Assembly: GCA_003202005.1 (NCBI GenBank)
Contig: QJJF01000003.1
Span: forward strand, 124,001 to 188,000
Length of the DNA stretch: 64,000 nt
Direction of reading: 5' to 3'
Origin: Williamsia faeni
GTDB taxonomy: Bacteria; Actinomycetota; Actinomycetes; Mycobacteriales; Mycobacteriaceae
Position numbers and translations under genes: made by a program. Each line of letters opens with the position of its first letter. The stretch's first letter is position 1. Shown piece by piece: positions 39,120-46,632 of the stretch. The notes beneath the pieces were generated by a model. It did not search any database, was not told the origin of the DNA, and saw nothing but the letters and a program-made list of their open reading frames with translations.

Positions 39120-40265
39120 ATGACAGAGGTCGCCATCATCGGAGTGGGCCTGCACCCGTTCGGGCGGTTCGAAGGCAAATCCGCCATGGAGATGGGCGTT
39201 GATGCCGTCCGGTATGCGCTCAAGGACGCCGGCCTGGAATGGAAAGACATCCAGTTCGGTGTCGGCGGTAGCTGGACGGTCGCCAATCCGGACAACATCG
39301 TCGGAATGTTGGGGCTCACCGGAATACCGTTCACCAACGTGTTCAACGCCTGCGCCACCGGTGCGAGCGCAACACAGGTCTGTGCCGACACGATCCGCGT
39401 CGGACGCTACGACATCGGTATCGCCATCGGCCTGGACAAACACCCGAGGGGCGCGTTCACGGAGGATCCGACGCTGGTGGGCATGCCAAAGTGGTACGCC
39501 GAAAACGGCCAGTACCTCACCACTCAGTTCTTCGGCATGAAGGCCAACCGATACCTCCACGACCACAACATCTCCCAGCAGACCCTGGCGAAGGTGGCTG
39601 CCAAGAATTACCGCAACGGAGCGCTCAATCCGAATGCGTTCCGGCGCAAGCCGATCTCCGAGGAAGACATCCTGGGCGCACCGATGCTCAACTACCCATT
39701 GACGCACTACATGTTCTGCGCCCCCGACGAGGGTGCCGCCGCCGTGATCATGTGCAACGCCGACATCGCTCATCGGTTCAAGACGAAGCCGGTGTTCGTG
39801 AAGGCAGTGGAGCTACGGACACGCAGCTATGGTGCCTACGAGGTCAACACCACCTATGGGCCCGTCGACGAAGACGTGGCCCCCACCGTGTACGCGTCGC
39901 GAGCCGCATTCGAGGCCGCCGGGGTGTCCCCGGAAGATGTTGACGTGATCCAACTCCAGGACACCGATGCCGGCGCCGAGGTCATCCACATGGCCGAGGC
40001 GGGCTTCTGTGCCCACGGTGATCAGGAGAAGTTGCTCGCCGAAGGGCATACGGAGATCGGCGGTTCGATGCCGGTCAACACCGACGGCGGCCTGATCGCC
40101 AACGGTGAGCCGATCGGGGCCTCGGGAATCCGCCAGATCCATGAACTGGTTCGCCAGCTGCGCGGCGAGGCCGGTGACCGGCAGGTCGGTGGCACGCCCC
40201 GGGTGGGCTTCGCGCAGCTCTACGGTGCACCGGGAACCGCTGCCGCCACGGTTCTGACGACCTGA
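39120..40265 (+). CDS. SCP2-type thiolase / lipid-transfer-like acyltransferase
   Basis: 381-aa thiolase-superfamily protein with ATG 39120 and GAAGG upstream. It has VFNACATGASA with Cys78 at the nucleophile position, MFCAPDEGAAAVIMCNAD, LQDTDAGAEVIHM, and the Gly-rich VNTDGGLIANGEPIGASG near residue 315 that holds the catalytic His/Gly loop in related enzymes (here NGEPIGASG, without the usual GHP). Loss of the GHP His is seen in the Ltp2-like aldolases that pair with DUF35 proteins, so retro-aldol or non-decarboxylating chemistry is as likely as true thiolysis. Last gene of the operon; the stop is directly followed by a large hairpin. Confidence 0.85.
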   Translation: MTEVAIIGVGLHPFGRFEGKSAMEMGVDAVRYALKDAGLEWKDIQFGVGGSWTVANPDNIVGMLGLTGIPFTNVFNACATGASATQVCADTIRVGRYDIGIAIGLDKHPRGAFTEDPTLVGMPKWYAENGQYLTTQFFGMKANRYLHDHNISQQTLAKVAAKNYRNGALNPNAFRRKPISEEDILGAPMLNYPLTHYMFCAPDEGAAAVIMCNADIAHRFKTKPVFVKAVELRTRSYGAYEVNTTYGPVDEDVAPTVYASRAAFEAAGVSPEDVDVIQLQDTDAGAEVIHMAEAGFCAHGDQEKLLAEGHTEIGGSMPVNTDGGLIANGEPIGASGIRQIHELVRQLRGEAGDRQVGGTPRVGFAQLYGAPGTAAATVLTT

Positions 40266-40342
40266 CCCCTGAAAACTGACAAATATGAGGGCGGCGAGGG
40301 AAGATTTCCCTCGCCGCCCTCGTATTCAACAGTTTTCAGGGG
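40266..40342. terminator. two-tier hairpin terminator
   Basis: The outer stem is 13 bp perfect (40266-40278 with 40330-40342); the inner stem is 16 bp perfect (40287-40302 with 40306-40321, 3-nt loop); the spacers between them also pair partly. It starts at the base after the thiolase stop and lies 22 bases from the stop of the convergent SDR gene. Confidence 0.8.
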
Positions 40343-40363
40343 TGGAGCTCAATGTCGGCCGAC

Positions 40364-41161
40364 TCAGGTGAAGTCTGTGCCCCCGTCGACATTGACGTTG
40401 GCGCCGGTCATGTAGGAGTTGGCGCGCGACGCCAGAAATGTTGCCACACGCGCTATTTCGTCGGGCAACCCGGCCCGGGGAAGGTGAGCAGGATGCCCGA
40501 AGTGCTTGTCGATGGCGGCCATCAGCTGGTAGGGATCGTCGCTGTCTACGCCCACCGACTTGGCCCATTTGATCAGTGAATCCGAGGCGACACTGCCCGG
40601 AGAGATCACGTTGACCATGATCTCGTCCGGTGCCAGGTACAACGACAGGTTCTTCGAAATGCTGGTGACCATCGCCTTTGCCGCTGTGTAGGCCGGCAAC
40701 CGAACACTCTGCCGCTGCGTCGAACCCGCCGAAAAGTTCACCACCCGAGCCCATTCGGCGTTTCGGAGCAACGGCAGCGCCGACCGCACGGTGTGCACCA
40801 TACCCATCACGCCATCGTCGAATCCGGCCTGCCAGTCGTCGTCGGTGAGCGCCCCGAAGTCGCCCTGCACATTGGGGCCGGTCGCATTGATCAGCACATT
40901 GAGCCGGCCATCCCAGCGCTCCCCCAGTTCCGCAAACACCTCGGTGACCCGGTCTTGATCGCCGACATCCGCGACCAGCCCCACGGCATCCGGGCTGCCC
41001 GCGACGGTGAGGTCGGCAACCGCACTCTCGAGATCAACAGGTGTGCGGGCCAGGACGGCAACGCGGGCACCTTCTTCGGCAAGGCAGCGGGCGACGGCCA
41101 GGCCCATACCCCGGCCGCCGCCCGCCACCACTGCACTGGCACCGGTGAATCCAAGATCCAT
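40364..41161 (-). CDS. short-chain dehydrogenase/reductase 1
   Basis: 265-aa classical SDR with the cofactor motif VVAGGGRGMGLAVA near residue 12, VNFSAGS (catalytic Ser region) and PAYTAAKAM (Tyr-x-x-x-Lys) near residue 160, and the C-terminal GANVNVDGG typical of FabG-like enzymes. The fingerprint NAG of many SDRs is NATG here. Last gene of a leftward four-gene operon (thiolase, crotonase, SDR2, SDR1). Likely oxidises or reduces a hydroxyl/keto group on the pathway's ring or acyl chain. Confidence 0.88.
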   Translation of the reverse strand: MDLGFTGASAVVAGGGRGMGLAVARCLAEEGARVAVLARTPVDLESAVADLTVAGSPDAVGLVADVGDQDRVTEVFAELGERWDGRLNVLINATGPNVQGDFGALTDDDWQAGFDDGVMGMVHTVRSALPLLRNAEWARVVNFSAGSTQRQSVRLPAYTAAKAMVTSISKNLSLYLAPDEIMVNVISPGSVASDSLIKWAKSVGVDSDDPYQLMAAIDKHFGHPAHLPRAGLPDEIARVATFLASRANSYMTGANVNVDGGTDFT

Positions 41162-41191
41162 GATTCTCGATCCCTGTGTTTTACTCGCCGA

Positions 41192-41962
41192 CTACTTCGG
41201 CTGGAACCGCTGACCGCCGTCGATGCGGACTACCTCACCGTTGATGTAGGTGTTCTCCAGCAGGTAGTGCGCGAGGCCGGCAAACTCTTCTGGCTGGCCC
41301 AGTCGCTTCGGGAAGGGCACTGCGGACGCGAACTTGGCCAGCCCTTCTTCCCCGATCAATTCCATGATCGGTGTGCGCATGGTGCCGGGAGCGATACTGT
41401 TCACCCGGATTCCGACGGCGCTGAGGTCGCGCGCGGCGGTCAGTGTGAGCGAGATGACGCCGCCTTTGGCTGCCGCATAAGCGGATTGACCGATCTGTCC
41501 CTCGTATCCGGCGATCGAACTGGTCATCACGATTGCGCCGCGCGCACCATCTGCCAACGGCTCACGGGTGGCGATGTTGGCAGCTGCCAGCCGCAGCACG
41601 TTGTACGTTCCGGTGAGGTAGAGCGCAATCGTGTCGGTGAAGCCCTTTTTCGTGTGCGGGGTACCGTCACGGTTGACGACCTTCTCCAGCACACCGAAAC
41701 CGCCGTGCGCAATCACGACGGACCGAAAATCGCCCAGCTCTTCGGCTTTGGCGATGGCGGCCAGAACCGCGTCGTCGTCGAGGACATCGGTGCGGACGTA
41801 GGCAACCTTGTTGCCCAGTTCCTCGGCCAGTGCCGAAGCCTTGTCATCGGCCAGATCGGCGATGACCACAGCGGCACCTTCGGCATGAAGTTTCCGGACG
41901 GTCGCGGCGCCGAGGCCTCCCGCACCTCCGGTGACCAGAACAGACTGACCTTCAAATGACAC
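41192..41962 (-). CDS. short-chain dehydrogenase/reductase 2 (type II 3-hydroxyacyl-CoA dehydrogenase-like)
   Basis: 256-aa SDR with LVTGGAGGLGAATVRKL at the N-terminus, MTSSIAGYEG (Ser) and SAYAAAKGG (Tyr/Lys), then IRVNSIAPGTMRTP and INGEVVRIDGG. The TGGAGGLG start, the insertion around residues 85-110 and the IAPGTMRTPI run resemble type II hydroxyacyl-CoA dehydrogenases (HSD17B10-like), so it is the best candidate for the beta-oxidation dehydrogenase step. AGGAG lies upstream of ATG 41962. It is 30 bases before SDR1 and 54 bases after the crotonase gene. Confidence 0.87.
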   Translation of the reverse strand: MSFEGQSVLVTGGAGGLGAATVRKLHAEGAAVVIADLADDKASALAEELGNKVAYVRTDVLDDDAVLAAIAKAEELGDFRSVVIAHGGFGVLEKVVNRDGTPHTKKGFTDTIALYLTGTYNVLRLAAANIATREPLADGARGAIVMTSSIAGYEGQIGQSAYAAAKGGVISLTLTAARDLSAVGIRVNSIAPGTMRTPIMELIGEEGLAKFASAVPFPKRLGQPEEFAGLAHYLLENTYINGEVVRIDGGQRFQPK

Positions 41963-42016
41963 AGAGCTCTCCTAACGTGAAGTGATACAACATGTTTTGT
42001 TCAGTAGAGGGGTCGA

Positions 42017-42778
42017 CTACTTGCCGGTCCAGTTCGGCTTGCGCTTCTCCGCGAAGGCGATGGCGCCTTCCTGGGCATCCTTCGATCCGAAGACCGGAAT
42101 GATCAGCTGCATTTGCTTTTCCCACATTTCCTGCTCGCTCCAGCCGCGCGACTTCACGATCACCTCTTTGGTGGTCGCCACCGCGAGTGGACCGTTTGCG
42201 GTGATCCTCTCGGCGAGTTCCAGCGCCTTGTTCAGCGCCTCACCCGGTTCGGCCACGATGTTCACGAAGCCGTAGCCGGCCGCTTCTTCTGCGGTGAAGC
42301 TGTCGCCGGTGAGCGCCAGCTCGAGTGCCTTCTGATACGGGATGCGATCGGGCAGCCGCAGCAGACCACCGCCGGCGGCGACCAGGCCCCGCTTGACCTC
42401 GGGGATACCGAATTTCGCGGTCTTTGACGCCACCACCAGGTCAGTGGCGAGCACGAGTTCCGTGCCACCGGCGAGCGCGTACCCCTCCACCGCGGCGATG
42501 ATCGGTTTGACCGGGGGCTTCTCGGTGAATCCCATACCCCGACCCGGTATCGACGGCACTTCACCGGCGGCGAATGCTTTCAGATCCATACCCGCACAGA
42601 AGTTGCCGCCGGCACCGGTCAGCACCGCAACCGACAGTTCCGGACTGCTGTCGAGTTCGTCGACCGCATCGGCCAAACCCTGACTGACCGCCAGGTTCAC
42701 CGCATTTCGTGCGTCCGGACGGTTGATGGTGATGACCAGCGTGCGCCCGCGGCGCTCGACAATGACCTCGTCTGACAT
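42017..42778 (-). CDS. enoyl-CoA hydratase, classical active site
   Basis: 253-aa crotonase. Start ATG 42778 has GAGGGG upstream; the frame upstream overlaps the thiolase gene. This is the only one of the five island crotonases with both catalytic glutamates: GGTELVLATD (Glu144 position) and FGIPEVKRG (Glu164 position). GNFCAGMDL and GYALAGG form the oxyanion hole. Therefore the normal syn-hydration of an enoyl-CoA is expected. It lies between the thiolase and SDR2 genes, which completes a hydratase-dehydrogenase-thiolase set. Confidence 0.92.
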   Translation of the reverse strand: MSDEVIVERRGRTLVITINRPDARNAVNLAVSQGLADAVDELDSSPELSVAVLTGAGGNFCAGMDLKAFAAGEVPSIPGRGMGFTEKPPVKPIIAAVEGYALAGGTELVLATDLVVASKTAKFGIPEVKRGLVAAGGGLLRLPDRIPYQKALELALTGDSFTAEEAAGYGFVNIVAEPGEALNKALELAERITANGPLAVATTKEVIVKSRGWSEQEMWEKQMQLIIPVFGSKDAQEGAIAFAEKRKPNWTGK

Positions 42779-42809
42779 GCCTACCCCTCGTTGGATGTGA
42801 TTGTTTGTT

Positions 42810-43985
42810 TCAGACTTCGATGACCACGGCGCCACCCTGGCCGCCGCCGGCGCACATCGCTGCGACGCCGATGCCGCCGCCGCGGCGCTTGAGCTCGTAC
42901 AGAAGGGTGGTGACCATACGTGCACCCGATGCGGCGATCGGATGACCGAGGCTCGCGCCACTTCCGGAGAAGTTGACCCGCTCTTCGTCGAGCCCGTATT
43001 CCCGCACGGCCGCGATCGGCACCGAGCAGAACGCCTCGTTGATCTCCCACAGGTCGACGTCCTCGGCCCGCAGACCCGCCCGATCGAGCACCTTGCCGAT
43101 CACCGCGACCGCACCGAGTCCGGTATCTCGCGGCGCGACTGCCGCGGCAGCCCAGGCTTTTACGGTTCCGAGCACTTCCAGGCGTTCAGCGAGCGCGTAT
43201 TCCTCGTCCACCACAACCACTGCGGCGGCGGCATCGTTGACGCCGCTGCTGTTGCCCGCGGTGATGGAGAAGCCCTCGATCTCCGGATGCAGCACCGGGA
43301 GTGCAGCCAGCCGTTCGAGGCTGCTGTTGCGGCGCGGGTGCTCATCGACGCTGAAGTCGACAACTGTTCCGTCGGGAAGTTCGATCTTGAGCGGGAGGAT
43401 CTCGTCGCCGAACTTGCCTCCGTCGATCGCGGCGATCGCACGCTGGTGCGACCGCAGCGCCCAGGCATCCATCTCCTCGCGGCTGATGCCGATCGCCTTC
43501 GCGGTGTTCCAGCCGACGGTGATGGACATGTCGAGTGTGGGCGCATCGGGCGTCTCGGGGTGGCTCGGCGGCATCCAGCCCTCTTTGAACTCCAGCTCCG
43601 GACCCGGTATCCGCCACTTCATCGCCGGGCCGGTCGACAACGACTGCACACCCCCGGCGACAACAACGCGTTCCATGCCGTAGCCGACCTGGGCCGACGC
43701 ATTGCCGATGGCGGTGAGGCTACCGGCGCAATGCCGGTTGACCGCCTGTCCGGGGACGGACTCCATCCCGGCGGCCACCGCGGCGTATCGCGCCAGGTCA
43801 CCGCCGCCGTAGTGCGACTCGGCTAAGATCACGTCGTCAACCGCAGTGGGGTCGATACCCGCACGCCGGACGACCTCCGGAAGTATCGCGGTCGCCAGTG
43901 TTTCGGCGGGAGTGTTGACCAGTGCGCCTTTGAACGATCGTCCGATCGCTGTCCTGGCTGCACCGACGATGACGGGTGTGGACAT
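42810..43985 (-). CDS. acyl-CoA thiolase (FadA/AtoB type)
   Basis: 391-aa degradative thiolase for the last beta-oxidation step. Start ATG 43985 has CGAGG upstream; the in-frame ATG at 44018 falls inside a palindrome. It has the acyl-accepting Cys86 in NRHCAGSLTA, NEAFCSVP, GHPIAASGAR with the catalytic His, and CAGGGQGGA with the second Cys. The usual GMESMS run is VVVAGGVQSLS, a common actinobacterial variant. First gene of a leftward four-gene operon, with operator site F and a 26-bp palindrome ahead of it. Confidence 0.92.
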   Translation of the reverse strand: MSTPVIVGAARTAIGRSFKGALVNTPAETLATAILPEVVRRAGIDPTAVDDVILAESHYGGGDLARYAAVAAGMESVPGQAVNRHCAGSLTAIGNASAQVGYGMERVVVAGGVQSLSTGPAMKWRIPGPELEFKEGWMPPSHPETPDAPTLDMSITVGWNTAKAIGISREEMDAWALRSHQRAIAAIDGGKFGDEILPLKIELPDGTVVDFSVDEHPRRNSSLERLAALPVLHPEIEGFSITAGNSSGVNDAAAAVVVVDEEYALAERLEVLGTVKAWAAAAVAPRDTGLGAVAVIGKVLDRAGLRAEDVDLWEINEAFCSVPIAAVREYGLDEERVNFSGSGASLGHPIAASGARMVTTLLYELKRRGGGIGVAAMCAGGGQGGAVVIEV

Positions 43986-44007
43986 TTTCCAACCTCGGGG
44001 CTCTTGG

Positions 44008-44033
44008 GCTGCAGCCACATATGTGGCTGCAGC
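44008..44033. promoter_or_regulatory. 26-bp perfect palindrome in the thiolase leader
   Basis: GCTGCAGCCACAT followed by its exact reverse complement. It lies 23-48 bases upstream of the thiolase ATG. It could be an operator or, in RNA, a hairpin over the leader. It is unlike the TACTGTA sites. Confidence 0.5.
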
Positions 44034-44070
44034 GTGGTGATCACAAGCTGCGAATCAAAATCGTAGCATC

Positions 44071-44092
44071 TACCGTAGGTCTAACAGTATGC
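44071..44092. promoter_or_regulatory. island operator-like site F
   Basis: TACCGTAGGTCTAACAGTATGC; on the minus strand CATACTGTTAGACCTAC, related to sites A and E. The TACCGTAGGT part resembles the right part of site D. It lies between the divergent thiolase and crotonase 3 operons. Confidence 0.5.
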
Positions 44093-44155
44093 TTATTCAG
44101 AACCCCGGCGACAGCGCCGATTTCGTGACACCCGGCAGAGAGGTGCGAACCAGAT

Positions 44156-44974
44156 ATGGGCGACTCCGACCCGTCAGATTCCGGCAAGGGAACGCTGACG
44201 GCCTCCATCGACAGTGGAGTTCTGCGCATCGTGATCGACCGGCCGTCGCGGCGAAATGCCATGACCCACGCGATGATCGACACCTTCGTCCAGACGCTGA
44301 CCGACGCCGCGACAGATGACTCCCTGCGCGTCGTACACATCCGGGGCGCCGGCGGCGACTTCTGCACGGGAGCGGACTGGGTGGCGACGAACAAGACCGA
44401 TCAGCGACCCCGCGCAGGCAACCTGATCCGCCGGATCCCCCATACGGCACACCGGGTGATCGAGTTGGTCACCACCATTCACCTCCCCGTGGTCTGCACC
44501 GTGCAGGGATGGGCAACAGGCCTCGGGTGCAGCCTGGCGCTGGCCGCCGACTTCACGGTCGCCGATGACAGCGCCGTCTTCTGGGAACCGTTCATGGCAC
44601 GCGGCTTCACACCCGATTCCGGTTCCACCTGGCTGCTTCCGCGACTGATGGGTATCGCCAGAGCCAAAGAGATGCTCCTGCTCGGCGAGAAGGTCTCGGC
44701 AACCCAGGCTGCAGACTGGGGCATGATCCACCGGTCCGTCGACAGTTCAGAGATCGACACCGTCTCCGCCGCTTTGGTCGACCGTCTCGCGGGCGGACCC
44801 ACCGTCGCCATCGGTCTGGCGAAGGCCGCGATCAATTTCGGACAGGGTGCGTCCCTCACCGAGTCGATGAACCACGAACTCTCAGATCTTGAACTGGCGT
44901 GCCGAACAAGCGATTTCAAAGAAGGCCTATCCGCATTCAAAGAGCGGCGGACACCGGATTTCGATGGTCGATAG
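44156..44974 (+). CDS. crotonase-fold enzyme 3, enoyl-CoA isomerase (PaaG)-like
   Basis: 272-aa crotonase. GGDFCTGADW and GWATGLGCSLAL form the oxyanion hole. The Glu144 position is Ser (GCSLAL) and Glu164 is Phe (FWEPF), but TPDSGSTWLLPRLMG carries the Asp used by PaaG and related double-bond isomerases, and DWGMIHRSVD also resembles that group. Isomerisation of a beta,gamma-enoyl-CoA or similar is therefore expected. First gene of the seven-gene rightward operon ending at 51675. The ribosome site is weak (AGAGAGG, long spacing). Confidence 0.87.
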   Translation: MGDSDPSDSGKGTLTASIDSGVLRIVIDRPSRRNAMTHAMIDTFVQTLTDAATDDSLRVVHIRGAGGDFCTGADWVATNKTDQRPRAGNLIRRIPHTAHRVIELVTTIHLPVVCTVQGWATGLGCSLALAADFTVADDSAVFWEPFMARGFTPDSGSTWLLPRLMGIARAKEMLLLGEKVSATQAADWGMIHRSVDSSEIDTVSAALVDRLAGGPTVAIGLAKAAINFGQGASLTESMNHELSDLELACRTSDFKEGLSAFKERRTPDFDGR

Positions 44975-45046
44975 CCGGTGCCCGCCGTCCCCCGTTTTCC
45001 GAACCAACGATCAACCCGGCGCCACGCGCCGGCCGAAGGGAGCACC

Positions 45047-45850
45047 ATGTCGTTCGACTGCATCAAGTATGAGGTCGACGGCCACACGGCCACCGTCACG
45101 CTGAACCGCCCGGAAGCACTCAATGCGCTCAGCCCCCACATGATCACCGAACTGCGCGCGGCCTACGACGACGCGGAGAACGACGACAACGTCTGGGTGA
45201 TCATCGTGACGGCCACCGGGCGGGCTTTTTGCACCGGAGCCGACGTGAAGGAGATCCCCGGCGACGGCAAGGTCGTCAACGAGCGCCCCTATCTGTCGAC
45301 GTACGAACAGTGGGAAGCGCCGCAAGAGGGCACCCCACCGTTTCGCACGATGGCCAAACCGATCATTGTCGCGGTCAACGGATTGTGCTGCGGCGCCGGA
45401 CTCGACTGGGTCACCACCGGCGACATCGTCATCGCCTCCGACCAGGCCACGTTCTTCGATCCCCACGTCAGTATCGGCCTGGTGGCCGGCCGCGAGACGG
45501 TGCGTCTGGCCCGGGTCCTGCCCAGGTCTGTTGCCCTTCGGATGGCGTTGATGGGCAAACACGAGCGGATGAGTGCCGATCGCGCCTACCAACTCGGGAT
45601 GGTCAGCGAGGTGGTCGACCACGACAATCTCCTCGAGCGGGCACACGAGATCGCCGCGATCGTGAATTCGAATGCGCCACTGGCGGTTCGGGGAACCCGG
45701 CTTGCCATCATCAAGGGCCTGGACCTCCCCCTTCACGAAGCCGAGATGCTGGCCGAATCGTTCCGCGAACGTGTCACCCGCACCGAAGACGCGCTCGAAG
45801 GACCACGGGCATTCACCGAAAAGCGGGCTCCGAACTGGCAGTGCCGATGA
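45047..45850 (+). CDS. crotonase-fold enzyme 4, non-classical active site
   Basis: 267-aa crotonase. Start ATG 45047 has AAGGGAG upstream. GRAFCTGADV and NGLCCGAGLDW mark the fold. The Glu144 position is Asp (GLDWVTTGD) and the Glu164 position is His in FFDPHVSIGLV. That His is shared with crotonase 5 and lies where I recall 6-oxocamphor hydrolase having an active-site His, so hydrolytic C-C cleavage is possible; this is only a suggestion. It overlaps crotonase 5 by 4 bases, and the two are paralogs that may form a hetero-oligomer. Confidence 0.85.
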   Translation: MSFDCIKYEVDGHTATVTLNRPEALNALSPHMITELRAAYDDAENDDNVWVIIVTATGRAFCTGADVKEIPGDGKVVNERPYLSTYEQWEAPQEGTPPFRTMAKPIIVAVNGLCCGAGLDWVTTGDIVIASDQATFFDPHVSIGLVAGRETVRLARVLPRSVALRMALMGKHERMSADRAYQLGMVSEVVDHDNLLERAHEIAAIVNSNAPLAVRGTRLAIIKGLDLPLHEAEMLAESFRERVTRTEDALEGPRAFTEKRAPNWQCR

Positions 45851-46632
45851 CTCCGTCGTTCGACACCGTCCTGCTGGAGGTCGACTCAACCGATCGCGTC
45901 GCCACCATCACCCTGAACCGGCCCGACCAACTCAACACATTCAATCGCGCGATGTGTCACGAGATGGCCGAGATCTGGCAGATCGTCAAGAACGACGATC
46001 GAGTCAATGCAGTGGTCTTGCGGGCGGCCGGAACCCGGGCGTTCAGCGCCGGACTCGACATGAAAGCCGCCTACGGTCAGCCGGACATCGTCTGGAACCA
46101 CGAGGATCCCGGCGAATTGCTCAGCCCGAAATGGCAAAAGGTGTGGAAGCCGGTCGTGTGCGCGGTGCAGGGTATGTGCACCGCCGGCGCGTTCTACTTC
46201 GTCAACGAGGCGGACGTGGTGATCTGTTCGTCGGACGCGACCTTCTTCGACTCGCATGTCACGGCCGGGTTGGTCTCGGCCCTCGAACCCATCGGGTTGA
46301 TGCGCCGGGTGGGCCTGGGTGACACCCTGCGAATGGCCCTGATGGGCAACGACGAGAGGGTCAGCGCCCAGACTGCACTGGAGATCAGATTGGTCACCGA
46401 AGTGGTTCCGGCGGAAGAACTCTGGGAGCGCGCCCACGCCATCGCCCGGACCATCGCGGCCAAACCACCGACCGCCACCCAGGGCACGGTCAAGGCCATC
46501 TGGGAATCGCTCGACAAGCCCTACCGGGCAGCCATGGATCAGGGCCTGATCTACACCCGGCTGGGCAATCCGATCGGCAAGAACGAACTCGCCGCCAACC
46601 CGGTTACCAAACAGACACCGAGGATCCGCTGA
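45847..46632 (+). CDS. crotonase-fold enzyme 5, non-classical active site
   Basis: 261-aa crotonase translated from ATG 45847, overlapping the previous stop. The open frame extends 5' to 45229 inside crotonase 4 and is a shadow. AFSAGLDMKA and GMCTAGAFY form the anion hole. The two hydratase glutamates are replaced by Tyr (GAFYFVNEAD) and His (FFDSHVTAGLV). The shared FFDxHV and the similar MALMGNDERVSA / MALMGKHERMSA runs show common ancestry with crotonase 4. Ends one base into the ligase 3 start (TGATG). Confidence 0.85.
   Translation: MTPSFDTVLLEVDSTDRVATITLNRPDQLNTFNRAMCHEMAEIWQIVKNDDRVNAVVLRAAGTRAFSAGLDMKAAYGQPDIVWNHEDPGELLSPKWQKVWKPVVCAVQGMCTAGAFYFVNEADVVICSSDATFFDSHVTAGLVSALEPIGLMRRVGLGDTLRMALMGNDERVSAQTALEIRLVTEVVPAEELWERAHAIARTIAAKPPTATQGTVKAIWESLDKPYRAAMDQGLIYTRLGNPIGKNELAANPVTKQTPRIR

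Noticed and set aside
22455-44092. TACTGT core as a plain -10 promoter hexamer (TAnnnT)
   Set aside because: The orientation and distance to the next start codon vary between sites (some point away from the nearest gene), and similarity extends beyond the hexamer. Overlap with -10 elements at some sites remains possible.
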